Counted from the first letter of the stretch, positions 11,085 to 23,164 are shown. The stretch: 64,000 bases of DNA from Desmodus rotundus (GCF_022682495.2 NC_071389.1:99861951-99925950), one strand, 5' to 3'. A program made the numbers and translations. Notes: generated by a model not told the origin, from the sequence alone.

Positions 11085-11515
11085 ACAAAAGTTGCTGGAA
11101 AAATTGGTTATTCATATGGAAAAAAATGAAAATTGATTTTCTACTTCTAACCATATAAAAGATCGACTCCAGATGGATTAAGAACTTAAATGTCAAATGT
11201 AAAACTTTAAAACTTTTAGAACAAAATATAAAAGAACAGCTTTATCACCTCCAGGTGGAAAATATTTTTTAAAAAATGACATAAAATGCCAAATATAATG
11301 AATAAAATTATACATTTAATTATAGTAATTTTTTAAAAAATAGCTGTTTTTCAAAAAACATCTTAATGCAAAAGACAAGCTACAAACATGGGGTAAATGT
11401 TTGCAATTCATAAAGATGACAAAGGATTAGTATTAAGAATGTGCAAAAACCAAGCAATACACACTTTTTCAAAAGGAATAAGGAAAAAAAATTGCACCAG
11501 AGAAAATTGAACAAA
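11085..11515 (+). mobile_element. Old L1 (L1M-type) 3' ORF2 region, part 1
   Basis: Decayed plus-strand L1: 'gctggaaaaattggttattc', 'ccagatggattaagaactt' and later 'gacaagctacaaacatgggg' follow the end of ORF2 in old mammalian L1 families. It breaks near 11515 at the twin-primed L1 and resumes at about 14205, so it was present first. Confidence 0.7.
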
Positions 11516-11524
11516 ACACAATAA

Positions 11525-12762
11525 CATTGTTGGTGCACAAAAATGCCTTCAATTTCTGAATGTTGACATTGTATCCTGCCATTTTACCAAATTCATTTAT
11601 TAGGTTGAGTAGTTTTTTGGTGGAGTCCATAGGGTTTTCTATGTACACTATCTGCAAACAGTGACAACTTTACTTCTTCCTTTCCAACTTGGATGAATTT
11701 TATTTCTTTTTCTTGTCTGATCACTGTGGCTAAACCTTCTAGTACTATGCTGAATAGAAGTGGTGACAGTGAACACCCTTATTGTGCCTGATCTTAGGGA
11801 GAAATCTTTTAGTTTTTGCCCATTGACATGATGTTGGCTGTAGGTTTCTTCTATATGGCCTATATTATATTGAGGTATGCTCCCTCTTCTTCCACTTTGC
11901 TGAGTGTTTTTATCATAAATGGGTGCTGCACTTTATTAAATGCTTTTTTAGCATCTATTGAAATGATCATGTGGTTTTTGTCTTTCATGTTGTTTGTGTT
12001 GTGTAATACATTTATTGATCTGTGGATATTCTTTTATCCTTGCATCCCTGGGATGAATCCCACTTAATCATGGTGTGTGATCTTTTGAATGTATTGCTGG
12101 ATCCAGAACCCCAGTACACTGTTGGTGGGAATGCAGACTGGTACAGCCACTGTGGAAAACAGTATAGAACTTCCTCAAAAAACTATAGATGGAACTGCCT
12201 TTTGATCCAGTGATCCTACTGCTGGGATTATACCATAAGAACCCTAAAACACCAATTCAAAAGTATATGTGCACCCCAGTGTTCATAGCAGTGTTATTTA
12301 CAATAACCAAATGTTGGAAACAGCCCAAGTGCCCCTCAGTAAATAAGTGGATCCAAAAACCATGGTACATTTATACCACAGGATACTATGCAGCAGAAAG
12401 TAGGAGCTCCAATTGGAGAGTATTATGCTAAGTGATATAAGCCAGGTGGTTAAAGGCATATACCATATCATCTCACCTGTAAGTGGAACTTAATCAACAA
12501 AACAAATAAGCAAAATAGAACCAGATACTTGGAAATAAAGAACATTCTGACAGTGACCGGAGGAGAAGGGGGAGGGTAAAAATGGGGGAAAGATGGGGGA
12601 GAGGCAAGCCAAGGAACACAAATAGAGGGCTCACAGCCACAGACAACAGGGGCAGAGATTGGCTGTGGGAATGCGGAAGAGACAGAGCAGGGGAGAGCAA
12701 TGCAGAAAAAGGTGGGATAGGACAACTATAACTGAACATAAAAAAATAAATAAAAAATAAAC
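11525..12762 (+). mobile_element. L1A: 5'-inverted (twin-primed) L1
   Basis: Two L1 pieces from one insertion. From 11525 to about 12103 the sequence is minus-strand ORF2 reverse-transcriptase region, equivalent to 29487-30080 of L1D. From about 12106 to 12762 it is plus-strand ORF2 C-terminus, 3'UTR and A-rich tail, equivalent to 31238 onward. Inverted 5' segment, internal deletion of about 1.15 kb and 3' tail in normal orientation are the established signature of twin priming during target-primed reverse transcription. I could not find a clear target duplication. Both coding pieces contain stops. Confidence 0.85.
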
Positions 12763-12773
12763 TATAAAGCAAG

Positions 12774-14159
12774 AGACCAGAAATAAACCCAAGTTTCTAT
12801 GATCAATTAATATTTGACAAAGGGGGAAGAAGCATAAAATGGAGTAAAAATAGCCTCTTCAACAAATGGTGTTGGGAGATCTGGACAGCCACAGGCAAAA
12901 ACATGAAACTCGACCAACAACTTAAACCATATACAAAAATAAACTCAAGATGGAAAAAAGACTTAAATATAAGTCATGACACCATAAAAGTCTGAGAGGA
13001 GAACATACAGAGGAAAATCTCAAATGTTCCATGCTGCAATATTTTCAGCAATATATCCCCTAGAGCAAGAGATGTAAAGGAAAGAATAAACAAGTGGAAT
13101 CTCATCAAAATAAAAAGCTCCTGCACGGCTAAAGAAAACATCAGCAAAATGAAAAGGGAACCAAACATATGGGAAAACATATTTACCAATGATACCTCGG
13201 GCAAGGGTTTGATCTCCAAAATATATAAAGAACTCACATGACTCCACTTCAGAAAGACAAAGAATCCAATTAAAAAATGGGCAAAGTACCTGAACAGACA
13301 TTTCTCCAAGGAGGATACAGAGGGCCCAGAGATATATGAAAGGATATCAGGATCACCAGACATCAGGGAGATGTAAATTACAACCACAATGAGATACCAC
13401 TTCACACTGGTCAGAATGCCATCAGAACGAAATCAACAAACTACAAGTGCTGGTAAGGTGTGGAGAAAAGGGAACTCTAGTTCACTGTTTGTTGGAATGC
13501 AGACTGGTGTAGCCACTGTGGAAAACAGTATGGCATTTCCTCATAAAACTAAAAATGGAACTGTCTTTAGTTCCAATTGACTGGGAAATTCCACTGCTTG
13601 GACTATAAGAATCCTGAAACACTAATTCAAAAGAATCTATGCACCCTAATGTTCATAGTAGCACAATTTACAATAGCAAATTGCTGGAAGTAACATAAGT
13701 GCCCCTTAGTAAATGAATGGATCAAAAATCTGTGATACATTTATACGAGGGAATACTATGCAGCAGAAAGAAAGAAGGAGCTCCTACCCATTGTGACAGC
13801 ATGGATGAATCTGGAAAGCATTATGCTACATGAAATAAGCCAGAAGGTAAAAAAGAAATACCATATGATCTCATCTATAAGTGGAACCTAATCAAGAAAA
13901 AAACAAGCAAGCAAAATATAACCAGAGACATTGAAATTAAGAACAAACTGACAGTAACCATAGGGGAGATGGGAGGAGATGATGGAGGATAAAGGGGAAA
14001 GGGTTGTCAGGAACATCTATAAAGGACACATGGACTAAGCTATAGTGGGGTAGGATCAAGGGTGGGAAGTGGAATGGCTGTGGTGGGTGGAGTAGTGGGG
14101 GAGAAATGGAGACAACTGTATTCGAGCAACAATAAAAAAATGGGGAAAAATAAATAAAG
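12774..14159 (+). mobile_element. L1B: 5'-truncated L1 in the tail of L1A
   Basis: A 1.39 kb plus-strand L1 comprising the end of ORF2 and the 3'UTR, equivalent to about 30530 onward in L1D. Perfect 11-bp target duplications 'tataaagcaag' flank it (12763-12773 and 14160-14170), and homology extends into the preceding aaataaa. It inserted just beyond the poly-A of L1A and is therefore younger. The ORF2 C-terminal part is broken by several stops. Confidence 0.9.
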
Positions 14160-14173
14160 TATAAAGCAAGTAT

Positions 14174-14203
14174 CCCTAAATAAATAAATAAATAAATAAA
14201 TAG
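14174..14203. repeat. (AAAT)n microsatellite
   Basis: About six AAAT units just downstream of the L1B 3' target duplication. This is probably derived from the displaced A-rich flank of the L1A insertion. Confidence 0.8.
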
Positions 14204-14204
14204 T

Positions 14205-14714
14205 GAGATAAAAAATTACAACAACAGGTATTTTGCAGAAGAGGAACCACTACAGGTAACAGACATGAAGGAGTCTAAAAGTCACTAATAACAAAATGCA
14301 GTTAAAGATGAAATAAAATGTAATTTTGATTCCTTTATTTTGTAAAGATTAAGGTGTCTGTTGGAAATGACATGAGTCAATGGAAGTCTTCATATGTACT
14401 AGTGGGATTACAAATTATATAACCATGTGGGAAATATTTTGGCATTATTTTGTGAAATTGAAGATCTGCATACTCTGTGAGCCAGGAATTTCATACCCAG
14501 GAATTTACTAATATATGTGTCTCTATCAGGAGTTGTACTGTGAATGCTCATAGAAGCCTTTATCTCAATTACCAAAACGGAATAATCAAAATACCTATTC
14601 ATAGAGAAGTGATAAATAAATGAAGTTATACACACACAGTATAATATCATAGAGTGTTAAAAATGAAATACTGAGAGCTCATGCAACAACACAGATTAAT
14701 CTTTGCAATGTCAC
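14205..14714 (+). mobile_element. Old L1 (L1M-type), part 2
   Basis: Continuation of the old L1 from 11085-11515: 'gtgggattacaaattatat', 'gccaggaatttcatacc' and 'ctgagagctcatgcaac' correspond to the last part of ORF2 in old L1 families. Interrupted at 14715 by an MLT1-like LTR. Confidence 0.7.
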
Positions 14715-15090
14715 TGTTGTAGCCCTAGCTACTGTAACAAAAAGACTGGGGTAGAGACTGGGGGCTGAAACAACAGATATTTATTTCTCTGTTTCTGAAG
14801 GCTGGTCTATTGGGTTGCTGGTGAGGGCTCTCTCCCTCGCTTGCAGATGGCTACCTTCATGATGTGTGCTCACATGGCCTGTTCTCAGTGGATGTTCCTG
14901 GAGGAGAAAGAAGCTGTGATCTCTTCTCCTCTTAAAATGGCACTAATCTAATCATAAAGGCTTCACCTTCATGGCCTCATTTAAACTTAATCACCTCCCA
15001 AAGACCTCACTACCTAATACTAAAATCACATTGGGAGTTTGGGCTTCAACATGTGAGTTTTGGTAGGACACAAACGTTCAACCCATAACA
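14715..15090 (-). mobile_element. MaLR (MLT1-like) solo LTR
   Basis: A 376-bp LTR on the minus strand, from 'tgttgtagccctagc' to 'caacccataaca'. Internal hallmarks in this orientation are 'gctgaaacaacagatattt', 'cttcaccttcatggcctc' and 'cacattgggagtttgggc'. Ends are TG...CA. Flanking 5-mers gtcac and gctac match at three positions, a weak trace of an ERVL-type 5-bp duplication. Inserted in the old L1, whose sequence resumes afterwards. Confidence 0.75.
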
Positions 15091-15300
15091 GCTACATTGA
15101 GTGAAAAATCCAAATCTGGAGGGAATAAACTGAAGCATGTACATGTAAACCATATGTTGTTTAGGCTGTTGTGAAATGAGGTGGAGAGAAAATGTAGTTA
15201 GTGGGAATGTTCAAGGTCATTGATTAGGAAGGGGTACAGTAGAGTTTAATCTGTTATGAAATGAATAAATGAACAAAAATAAGTAAGTGGAGAAGGTTAT
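15091..15300 (+). mobile_element. Old L1 (L1M-type), part 3
   Basis: 'acattgagtgaaaaatcc' follows directly from the old-L1 text broken at 14714. Further on the resemblance to the L1 3'UTR becomes weak, so the right limit is uncertain. Confidence 0.5.
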
Positions 15301-15368
15301 GCATGAACTCTGAATTATGGTGACAGAATGCTATTTCCTGTAACTACAGCTTTTGATAAATTGGAAGA

Positions 15369-15577
15369 TTTTATTCATTTATATATTTTAGAGAGAAGAG
15401 GAGGGAAGGAGAAAGGGAGAGAAACATCAGTGTGTGAGAGAAATATCAATCAGTTATCTCTTTCATGCCCCCTACTGGGAACCTGGCCTGCAACCCACAC
15501 ATGTGCTCTGATCAGAAATCTAACTGGCAGCAAACTTCAGGTTTGCTTGACGACACCGAAACCACTGAGCCACAGCA
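15369..15577 (-). mobile_element. Ves SINE (bat tRNA-derived)
   Basis: Minus-strand Ves SINE. Reading left to right it shows the tail-side 'agagagaagaggaggg', the 'gagaaacatcagtg' body, the 'gccccctactgggaacctg' centre and the tRNA-related head ending 'ccactgagccacagcag'. Ves SINEs are transcribed by RNA polymerase III and moved by the L1 machinery. They are abundant in yangochiropteran bats, which is the main clue to the host. The promoter boxes are decayed. Confidence 0.9.
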
Positions 15578-16886
15578 GTTGAGGCAGCTCTTGGTTAATT
15601 CAATACATGAGAGTCAAAGAAACAGAGAATGGAGAAGGAATTGGTGCAGTTCAGGAGATAAACATGAGACAATGGAAACTAAGTTTGAGGACAAACTCCC
15701 TAGGAGTCTCCCTAGGCTGGTATAAGGATGTATGGACATTTATATAAGCACTGGAACCACCACAGAGAACCACTAAGAACAGTTATGTGTTATCATGAAT
15801 CTTTCCTTCCAGAGGAGGAAGGCAGTCAGGAAAAAGGAAATGAGATAATTATAAAAATAATTTTGTGGATCTAATTGAGGTATAGTTCAAGATTTACAGA
15901 GACAATGATGGGGCAGATGATAGTGATAGGTTAGCATTTCTCCCTTAACTCCTTCTAAATTTCACTTTTATTATAGTTCAAAAGATCTAAAAATCACACC
16001 CTTTCTGTCATTTTCCTACAGCAGCTACTAACCAGGCAGACATCTTATTCTAATACAATAGTTGTCCCCATGTTTGAACATCCTAACTCAATTTTTAAGT
16101 CATTTCAAGTCAGAACTTTTTGCACCTGAGTCACAAATTCCTAGGAACAGGCATTCATAACAAAAACATAATAACCTTAGGGCTTTCTGGTTCATTACCC
16201 TTCAGTTGATCCATAAAAAATCCTAAGTGGAGACAAAACTAAGAGATGAGCTAATACAGACTCAGCCCACTTGACAGCACTGAAAAATGACTTATTTATT
16301 GCAAGCAACCCATCGATCCACTTCTCAGTGTTATACACTTAACATGATTCTACCCACCCACCCACATTTTCCCTCAGAAAGGTTGTTGTGGATTAAGCGA
16401 GAGTGAGTTTTTCTCCTCAATCCCAACCCCCACCAACTATGACTCCATAGAGCAAAGTTGACAAAATGAGTCTTTTACTTTAGGAAGAGGCAAATGTAAG
16501 TGACAGTTTGGACAAAAGACCACAAACAAAACCTTGTGTAAGAGAAAATATTTCTTTCCTGGGCAAGCAAACTCAATATCCAGATTAACAGTTAATTTTC
16601 CACCCAAAGTGTGTGGATACATTAAAAGCAGACCGTATTTTTCCATAGATGAGCATATAATTTATCATCTCAGCTGAAGTGCCTTTGAGCATGAAACAGA
16701 GGTGCTAATGGCAATTAAGCTGAGACGAGTGATGTTAACACAATCTGGGCAAGCTAACAAATACTTACTTCTTTGTAACCAAACAAATGAGTTCCTTCAC
16801 CCCAGACCTCAGTGTGGGGACCCTCCTCCTAAGAAGGTAAAAGACAACACTAGAAATGTGAGTTAGAGTTTGGCAGAAATTTGTTG
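15578..16886. other. Unassigned host DNA
   Basis: No gene or transposon is recognised. A short CCCA-rich patch lies near 16355. Confidence 0.5.
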
Positions 16887-16980
16887 GCTTGTTTATATTC
16901 AGTACCACCATTCCAATATGGATTTATCTTGAAGCTTGTTTATATTCAGTACCACCATTCCAATATGGATTTATCTTGAA
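16887..16980 (+). repeat. Perfect 47-bp tandem duplication
   Basis: Positions 16887-16933 and 16934-16980 are identical over 47 bp, each beginning 'gcttgtttatattcag' and ending 'tttatcttgaa'. No divergence between copies means a very recent event or an assembly artefact. Confidence 0.95.
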
Positions 16981-18487
16981 GATAACATTTTATGGAAATG
17001 GCATTTCTGTGTAATCAAAAATGTGCGAGTAAGCACATAATATAATTTTTTAAAGTTGGAAAGAAATACACCTGAGTGTCTACAGTGTTTTGCTCTTGAA
17101 TAAGGAGTTGTGGGCCATTTTAAATTTTCTTTTTTCATTATTTCAATTTATCTAAAATGTATTATGTTTATATATTATATTTAAAGTGTTCAATCTTATT
17201 CTCACATATTGTTTACAACTGTTTTCATAAATCAAATTGCTTGAAATTAGCAGTTAGTAAAGACATATCAAGGACATCTACATTTATAAATTGTCTTCAA
17301 GACAATGAGGCTTTGGGATTCATCTCTGATAGGACATTTCCTTTTCAATTTCTGAAAATTGTGAATTCCTCTCTAATTTGAACTTCTCTCCTGGTTCAGA
17401 AACATGAAAGATTAGAGCTAGAAGACTAGAGACTTTTTGCAAGGATTTACCACAAAATAGTTCCTCTGGCATAAATAAAATAGCAATATATTTACATGCA
17501 AAAGATTGGGCCCTTTGAATTGCATTTCCCCTAAAAGTTCAGTAAATGAAATGTCAGTGATAAGTCTCTGACAAAGAAGATTTCATAGCAGGACCCTTAA
17601 CCAGTTGAGTATAAATCTTTAGCTAACTCTCCTATAAAGTATTTAAATTCCTCTTTGGCTCTGTGCAAAGCTAGAGCTAAGCTAGAGTACTAGAGTAAAA
17701 CTAGAGAACTATAATGACATAACAGCTGTGAGATAAGAGGGAACATTCTAGGGCTTAAAGGCACATATTTTATATGACCATGAAATGGATGCTTTCCAGT
17801 AAAGTTATTTGAGAATACTACTTTTATTTAAGTGAAAGTTAAAATGGGGCAATGGACAATTTGATTTTCCTGTGTGCATTTTTAAAGTGTACACCTGCAG
17901 AGATGTGTCACAATAAACATGTCACTGAGGAACCCTTCCCAAGATTAAGCTGATGGAAGGAACAATAGCTAGATTGCGGTGGAAACCAGTCTCTCTCTGG
18001 GGCTAACATAACTGGAGTTTTTGATTCATGTCAAGGCAGAAGATGCTGAACATGAAATCAAGTTTTTTGAATATTCTCAAAAGATTATTTGTTTACTTGT
18101 GTTGCCTCTATTTGAACATAGGGCCTCTTCTTGGTTTATAAAATATTGAAACTGCTACTACAGAATTTGTTCAAAAATTCAAGTATAAGTTGTAATAATA
18201 AATCTCTGCCATAATGATCAAGTTTAAGCACAATAACTAAATCACAGTTAAAACAGAAAACCAGCTGGAAAATGCATTCTCGGTAGTGGGGGTAGAAGCT
18301 ACATGACCTAGGCATGAGTATTTGACTATTCTTGGGTAATACTTTGCTCCCCAAACTGACAGGAACATAGACTGAACAGCAAAAGTTTCCTGATAGAATC
18401 CATTTCCAATTGTTTCTCAATCCACAGGTTTTATATGAATCTATCATTGCTTTAGCTGCTCAAGAAATGAACACACAAAAATATAGA
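16981..18487. other. Unassigned host DNA
   Basis: AT-rich, with no recognisable gene or transposon. The stretch 17670-17710 has a loosely repetitive 'ctagag' motif of no clear meaning. Confidence 0.5.
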
Positions 18488-19250
18488 ATAAAAATTGAGG
18501 TACCATCTCACACTAGTCAGAGTGGCCAACATAAACAAATCAATAAACAAATGTTGGAGAGGATGCGGAGAAAAGGGAACCCTAGTACATTGTTGGTGAG
18601 AATGCAGACTGGTGAGGACACTGTGGAAAACAGTATGAATTTCCTCAGAAAACTAAAAATGGAACTTCCCTTTGACCCAGCAATTCTGCTGCTGGGATTA
18701 TACCCTTAGAACCCTGAAACACCAGTCCAAAAGAACCTATGCACCCCGATCTTCATAGCAGCACAATTTACAATAGCCAAGTACTGGAAGCAACCTAAGT
18801 GCCCATCAGCAAATGAGTGGATCAAAAACCTAAGGTATATTTACACAATGGAATTCTATGCAGCAGAGAGAAAGAAGGAGCTTATACCCTTTGCAACAGC
18901 ATGGATGGAACTGGAGAGCATTATGCTAAGTGAAATAAGCCAGGCAGTGAGGGACAAATACTATATGATCTCACCTTTAACTGGAAACTAATGAACAAAA
19001 GAAAAAAGCAAACAAATTATAACCAGAGACATTGAAGTTAAGAGCAATCTAACAATAACCAGAGGGGAGTGGGGAGGGTATAGTAGGGAGAGGGGTTTTC
19101 AGGAACTACTATAAAGTACATATGGACAAAACCGAGGGGGAGGGTGGAAGCGGGGGAGGGAGGTGGGTTTGTCTGGGGTGGGGTGGGGTGTAGGGGAGAA
19201 AATGCAGACAACTGTAATTGAACAGCAATAAAAATAAATAAATAAAGAAA
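18488..19250 (+). mobile_element. L1C: 5'-truncated L1
   Basis: A 760-bp plus-strand L1 3' end. It keeps the last part of ORF2 (the Cys-rich C-terminal region, degraded), a 3'UTR with the G-rich tract at 19064-19095 and an A-rich tail. A short aagaaat flanks both ends, too short to call a target duplication with confidence. Confidence 0.85.
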
Positions 19251-19407
19251 TAGGGTATCAATTTTGTTATCTTTAAAAATGTTGATTTGAAGCAACATCA
19301 TATGTAAGGGTGAAAAATGAAATGTTAATCTTCTGTATTTAACATCTTTTTCACTTCATTATTATTAATGAGTCATCAAGATGTTGGTTCTCTTTTGCTC
19401 TTTAGAC

Positions 19408-19550
19408 TAGTGCTTCGCCATTGTTACTGTGCATAAGAATCCCTTGGAGATCCTGTTAAAATACAGATTCTAGCTAAATAGAAATGGGTCAAGACCAAGA
19501 TTCTGCATTTGAACAAACACCAAGTGATGCTGACTACCCAAGCTTTATTG
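19408..19550 (+). mobile_element. MER5-like hAT-Charlie MITE
   Basis: 'actgtgcataagaatccc' followed by 'cctgttaaaatacagattc' and 'caccaagtgatgctgac' is the pattern of MER5A/B, a short non-autonomous hAT-Charlie element common in placental mammals. Terminal inverted repeats are eroded. Confidence 0.7.
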
Positions 19551-20284
19551 CCTAACGTGAGTACTAATACTTTAGACTGTCCTCTTCAGAAAAGAGCAAA
19601 TATTGAAGAGTTTAGTTTCACATCACATTGCGGTGTTCTAAGTCCATCTCTCATTTTTCAGAGAATAAAGATGAGATGAGGTGTTCCATGATTCTTTTTC
19701 TTCATTTCCACCTGTTGTGGATGCTGAGGACAGGTGAGGGCACCGATGAGGCTGCTGCTTTTTGCCCTACTCACCAGTCTCTGGATTCCCCCGAATTCAG
19801 GGCCACTTATTGATGGCCCACACTACCATGGTGACAGCAGGAGCATTACAATTGTCAGAGCTCCATTTGTGGTTGCTGAACTTGTAATGTTTCATTGTGG
19901 TAAATTTGAAAGTAATAAAAGAAATGAAACAAAAGAAAGTGGCCCATAAACTACAATTTACATTTTGTGGTATATGCTCTAGTTCTTATTTGAAGGTTAT
20001 ACACACAGAGACTATTTATTGATATCTGCCTGTTTGTCTATCTATCCATCTATCATCCAAAAACAAGATGTTTTATTTAGCATTTGCTCTAAAATTTGGG
20101 TTTATTTCTTACCTGGTATTTTTGAACTCGCTTTTAAATTTAATATCGTGCAACTACTATATGATGTCATTCTACAACTTGTTATGATTATGATTACAAC
20201 ATCATTTAAAACAAAGTATGCACATTATTTTTTCATAGAGAAATGCTGCAATCCATGAAGACAGTCCTCTATTATTGGACTTTT
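19551..20284. other. Unassigned host DNA
   Basis: No gene or transposon is recognised. A 71-codon open frame at 19734-19949 starts with a hydrophobic leader-like run, but has no support as an exon. Confidence 0.5.
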
Positions 20285-20385
20285 AGATAATCTCTGTGGT
20301 AGACTGTTATATTAACGGGCTTCAGTGACTCACACCTCCTCGATGTCCCCTCCCTTGTTGATTCTGGACTTAGATTTATAGCTTG
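20285..20385 (+). mobile_element. MaLR-like LTR, 5' part (split)
   Basis: 'ctgtggtagactgttatat' and 'cagtgactcacacctcctcg' resemble the start of a MaLR-type LTR on the plus strand. It is broken by an opposite LTR and seems to resume at about 20840. Confidence 0.55.
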
Positions 20386-20838
20386 TGTTTTATTTTCCTC
20401 TTGCTGCTAGATTAACACAAATTAAGTGGCTTAAAAATACAAATATGTTATTCTATAGCTGTCAAGGTCAGAAGTCCAAAGTTGTTCTTATAGGGCTAAA
20501 ATCAAAATGTGGGCAGAGTTGTGCTCCTTGCAGAGGTTCTGGAGGAGAGTGAATTTTCCGCATTGCCTCTCTCTGGTGCCTCTTGCATGTGGCTTGTAGC
20601 TGCATTGCTCCAGCCTCTGATCATTCTGTCTGCTCTGACTCTGACCGTTCCCTTTCTCCTTCCTGTTATGAGGACCCCTGTGATTAAACCCATCCAGACA
20701 GTCCAGGATAATTTTACCATTACAGTATACTTAACGTAATCACATTCACAAAGTCCCTTCTGCTATGTAAGGTAACAAATTCACAGGCTTGGGTATTTAA
20801 GATGTAAACATTGTTGGGGGCCATTATTTGTCACTACA
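20386..20838 (-). mobile_element. MaLR (MLT1-like) LTR inserted in another LTR
   Basis: A 453-bp minus-strand LTR from 'tgttttattttcctcttg' to 'gtcactaca' with TG...CA ends. Hallmarks in this orientation are 'gtcaaggtcagaagtcc', 'ttgtgctccttgcagagg', 'ccatccagacagtccagg' and 'cccttctgctatgtaagg'. Both flanks read as one plus-strand MaLR-like LTR, so this copy is the later insertion. No target duplication could be confirmed. Confidence 0.7.
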
Positions 20839-20839
20839 A

Positions 20840-21195
20840 ATTTCTTTAGTCAATGGGACATTGACAAGGCAATGGCAACTAAGACTGGATAAGCATTCAG
20901 GCACTGGAGTTTGTCTTTGGAGAATCGTGTGCTGCTGTGTGTAAAATCTGTGTTATCCCAATGGAGACACATTGGATGGGAGCCAGAGTGCCAGGGCCTT
21001 AGCAAACAGCTAGACCTAGGAGTGAGGATATCTTGAATCATACAGCCCTCATCACAATGTCAAATATGGACATATGAGCCACTCAGGTGAGACCAGCAGG
21101 AGAACTGCCCTGCCCAATTAAGCCCAACTCAGACTGAAGGATTTTGAATAAATAAATCATGATGGTTTTGAGACACCATGTAGCAATATATATAG
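20840..21195 (+). mobile_element. MaLR-like LTR, 3' part (split)
   Basis: Sequence from 'cttgaatcatacagccctc' through 'gcaggagaactgccctgccc' to 'aataaataaatcatgatgg' fits the 3' part of a plus-strand MaLR-type LTR with its polyadenylation signal. It probably continues the fragment at 20285-20385. Confidence 0.55.
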
Positions 21196-23164
21196 TAATA
21201 TATAACTTTCCATTATAAACTGAATTTGGTAAATGATAAGTCATGTACATCTTAGGGGGACATATACCAGTATATTAGATGAGAACACTCTTTAAGTTTA
21301 GAGGGACCCAAAAAGACAATCTCCTTTGATAAAATTCCAAGCAGCTCAACAGGTAGAATAATTTTCTTCTTTTAAGAAGTCCCTTTGAGTAACTTTCAAG
21401 CCTGATCAAATTGGTAACAATGCACTCTGATGAAAAAAAAATACATTGACCTTGGAAGAACTAAACAAGCTACTTAACGTCTATCTGTGAGCCTTCATTT
21501 ATAAACTGGATTTCAACAGTAAACTGAGGAGGAAAAATAAAGATTCTGTTGTTTCCCTCCTTCAGTATTCTTATTATCATCCAGTAAATTTGTCTATATT
21601 CAATGTGTTTTCCAAACTACATAGTGTCATCATGGAAGCTCTTACTTAGGTTGCCACAGGTCAAAAGGATGAACATATCAGGGAACTCACAGTCCCTTTG
21701 TGACTTTTGCCAGTGGCTTCAATTTTCTGAATCTTGCTCTTTTCTCCTTGGCTTTCCCTTCTGTAAAACCTCTTGGTTTTTCTACCTCAAAGAGTTGCAT
21801 TGAGTACTGCATAAAATGATGTACGTTGAGCCCCTAGAAAAAATGGCATTGGGTAAATTTGTCCTTCTCTCCTGTTATTTCTCCATCAAGCCACTGCTGA
21901 CCATTTCTATTAAGCTGCATTTTCCATGGCCTTTATAAAAGGGGTATGACTAGTAGGGATACTCATTATTTAATATATGACAGGAACATGCTAAATAGTT
22001 TATATTTCTTGTATTATTCTTCCTTGAAAGAAGGGAGACTGGGTAAGGATCAGAGAATGGACAGCAAAGTATTTTCAGATGGAAAATGAGCCCAAAGATG
22101 ATGAGAAAGAATTGTAGTGTTAGCCAGCCAGGAATTTCTGGTTATTAGTAAAAAGCAAGTGATTCAATATATCAAACATTGACACTATCAAACATACTTA
22201 TGATTTCGGATGAGTTAAAAAACATAAACAAAATTCTCATTGCCCAGTATAAGGGTGGTTAGGAACTCATTCACAGATTTAAGTCATTTTAATTATTTGA
22301 GATTTACATTTACATGCGATGAATGCATTCAAAAGTTAAAATAGAATAGATGGCTTCTCCAGCCCCAAATCCTATAAGAAGTTTTCCTAAATGTCCAGCT
22401 TTTAGTGATTATTATTCATTGCCTCCTGCATTCTGAGCTCAGGCATGATGTAGCTCCTTTTAGGAAATTTAACAATAACTTCTATTTTAGTACTTAATTA
22501 TACTTGCTACTGTAAATTATTTATGATTGTGACTATTATCTCACTTACCAATAGATTATAAAATCGCCCCCAAAAGATTTTGTGCCTTGAATTTCTTATA
22601 TTTTTGATAAGCTTTCTATCCACTTAACATCTATCAGGAAAGTAAAATATTCTAGAAATTAATTAATTGGCATCCCAATAATGGTGGGGCCATGTCACAG
22701 TCATTCTGAAAACGAGCTTTATAATTTTTAGTGGTAAATCAGATTGGATGAGTTGTTTTTTAATAACATTTAACCCAACCAAAAGTTTACTGCAAAATAA
22801 AGTCAAAGAACTAGCAATCATATTTAAACTGAGACATACATAATCTTCAAAGTTCTCTTTAAATTCTTGTCTAACAAACATGAATTTGACCACTGAAATA
22901 ATGGTTTAAAAATTAGTGAGAGAAATGGAATATATAAACATAAAAATCTGGTAGAACATTATTTTGTGGTCCACGTTATAATAATAGTCTATCTGTGGGC
23001 AATATTTTAGTGAATTGCAAGGCATTCCTCAAATGCAGCAAAAAATTAACCCAAATAAAGAGAAAAATCTTTTTTGTAGAGTTATATTCTGAATGTAGAT
23101 ATAGTCCTCCTCTGACAGTTAGAAAACCCAGAAAGTGCCTAGATCAGGTTTTTGTTTTGTTTTG
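21196..23164. other. Unassigned host DNA
   Basis: Mostly unrecognised. The stretch 22480-22610 loosely resembles an L2 3' end, too weak to annotate. No gene-like frames. Confidence 0.45.

Noticed and set aside
19734..19949. 71-codon frame beginning with a hydrophobic run like a signal peptide
   Set aside because: No family resemblance and no splice or promoter context I can support; the length is within chance.
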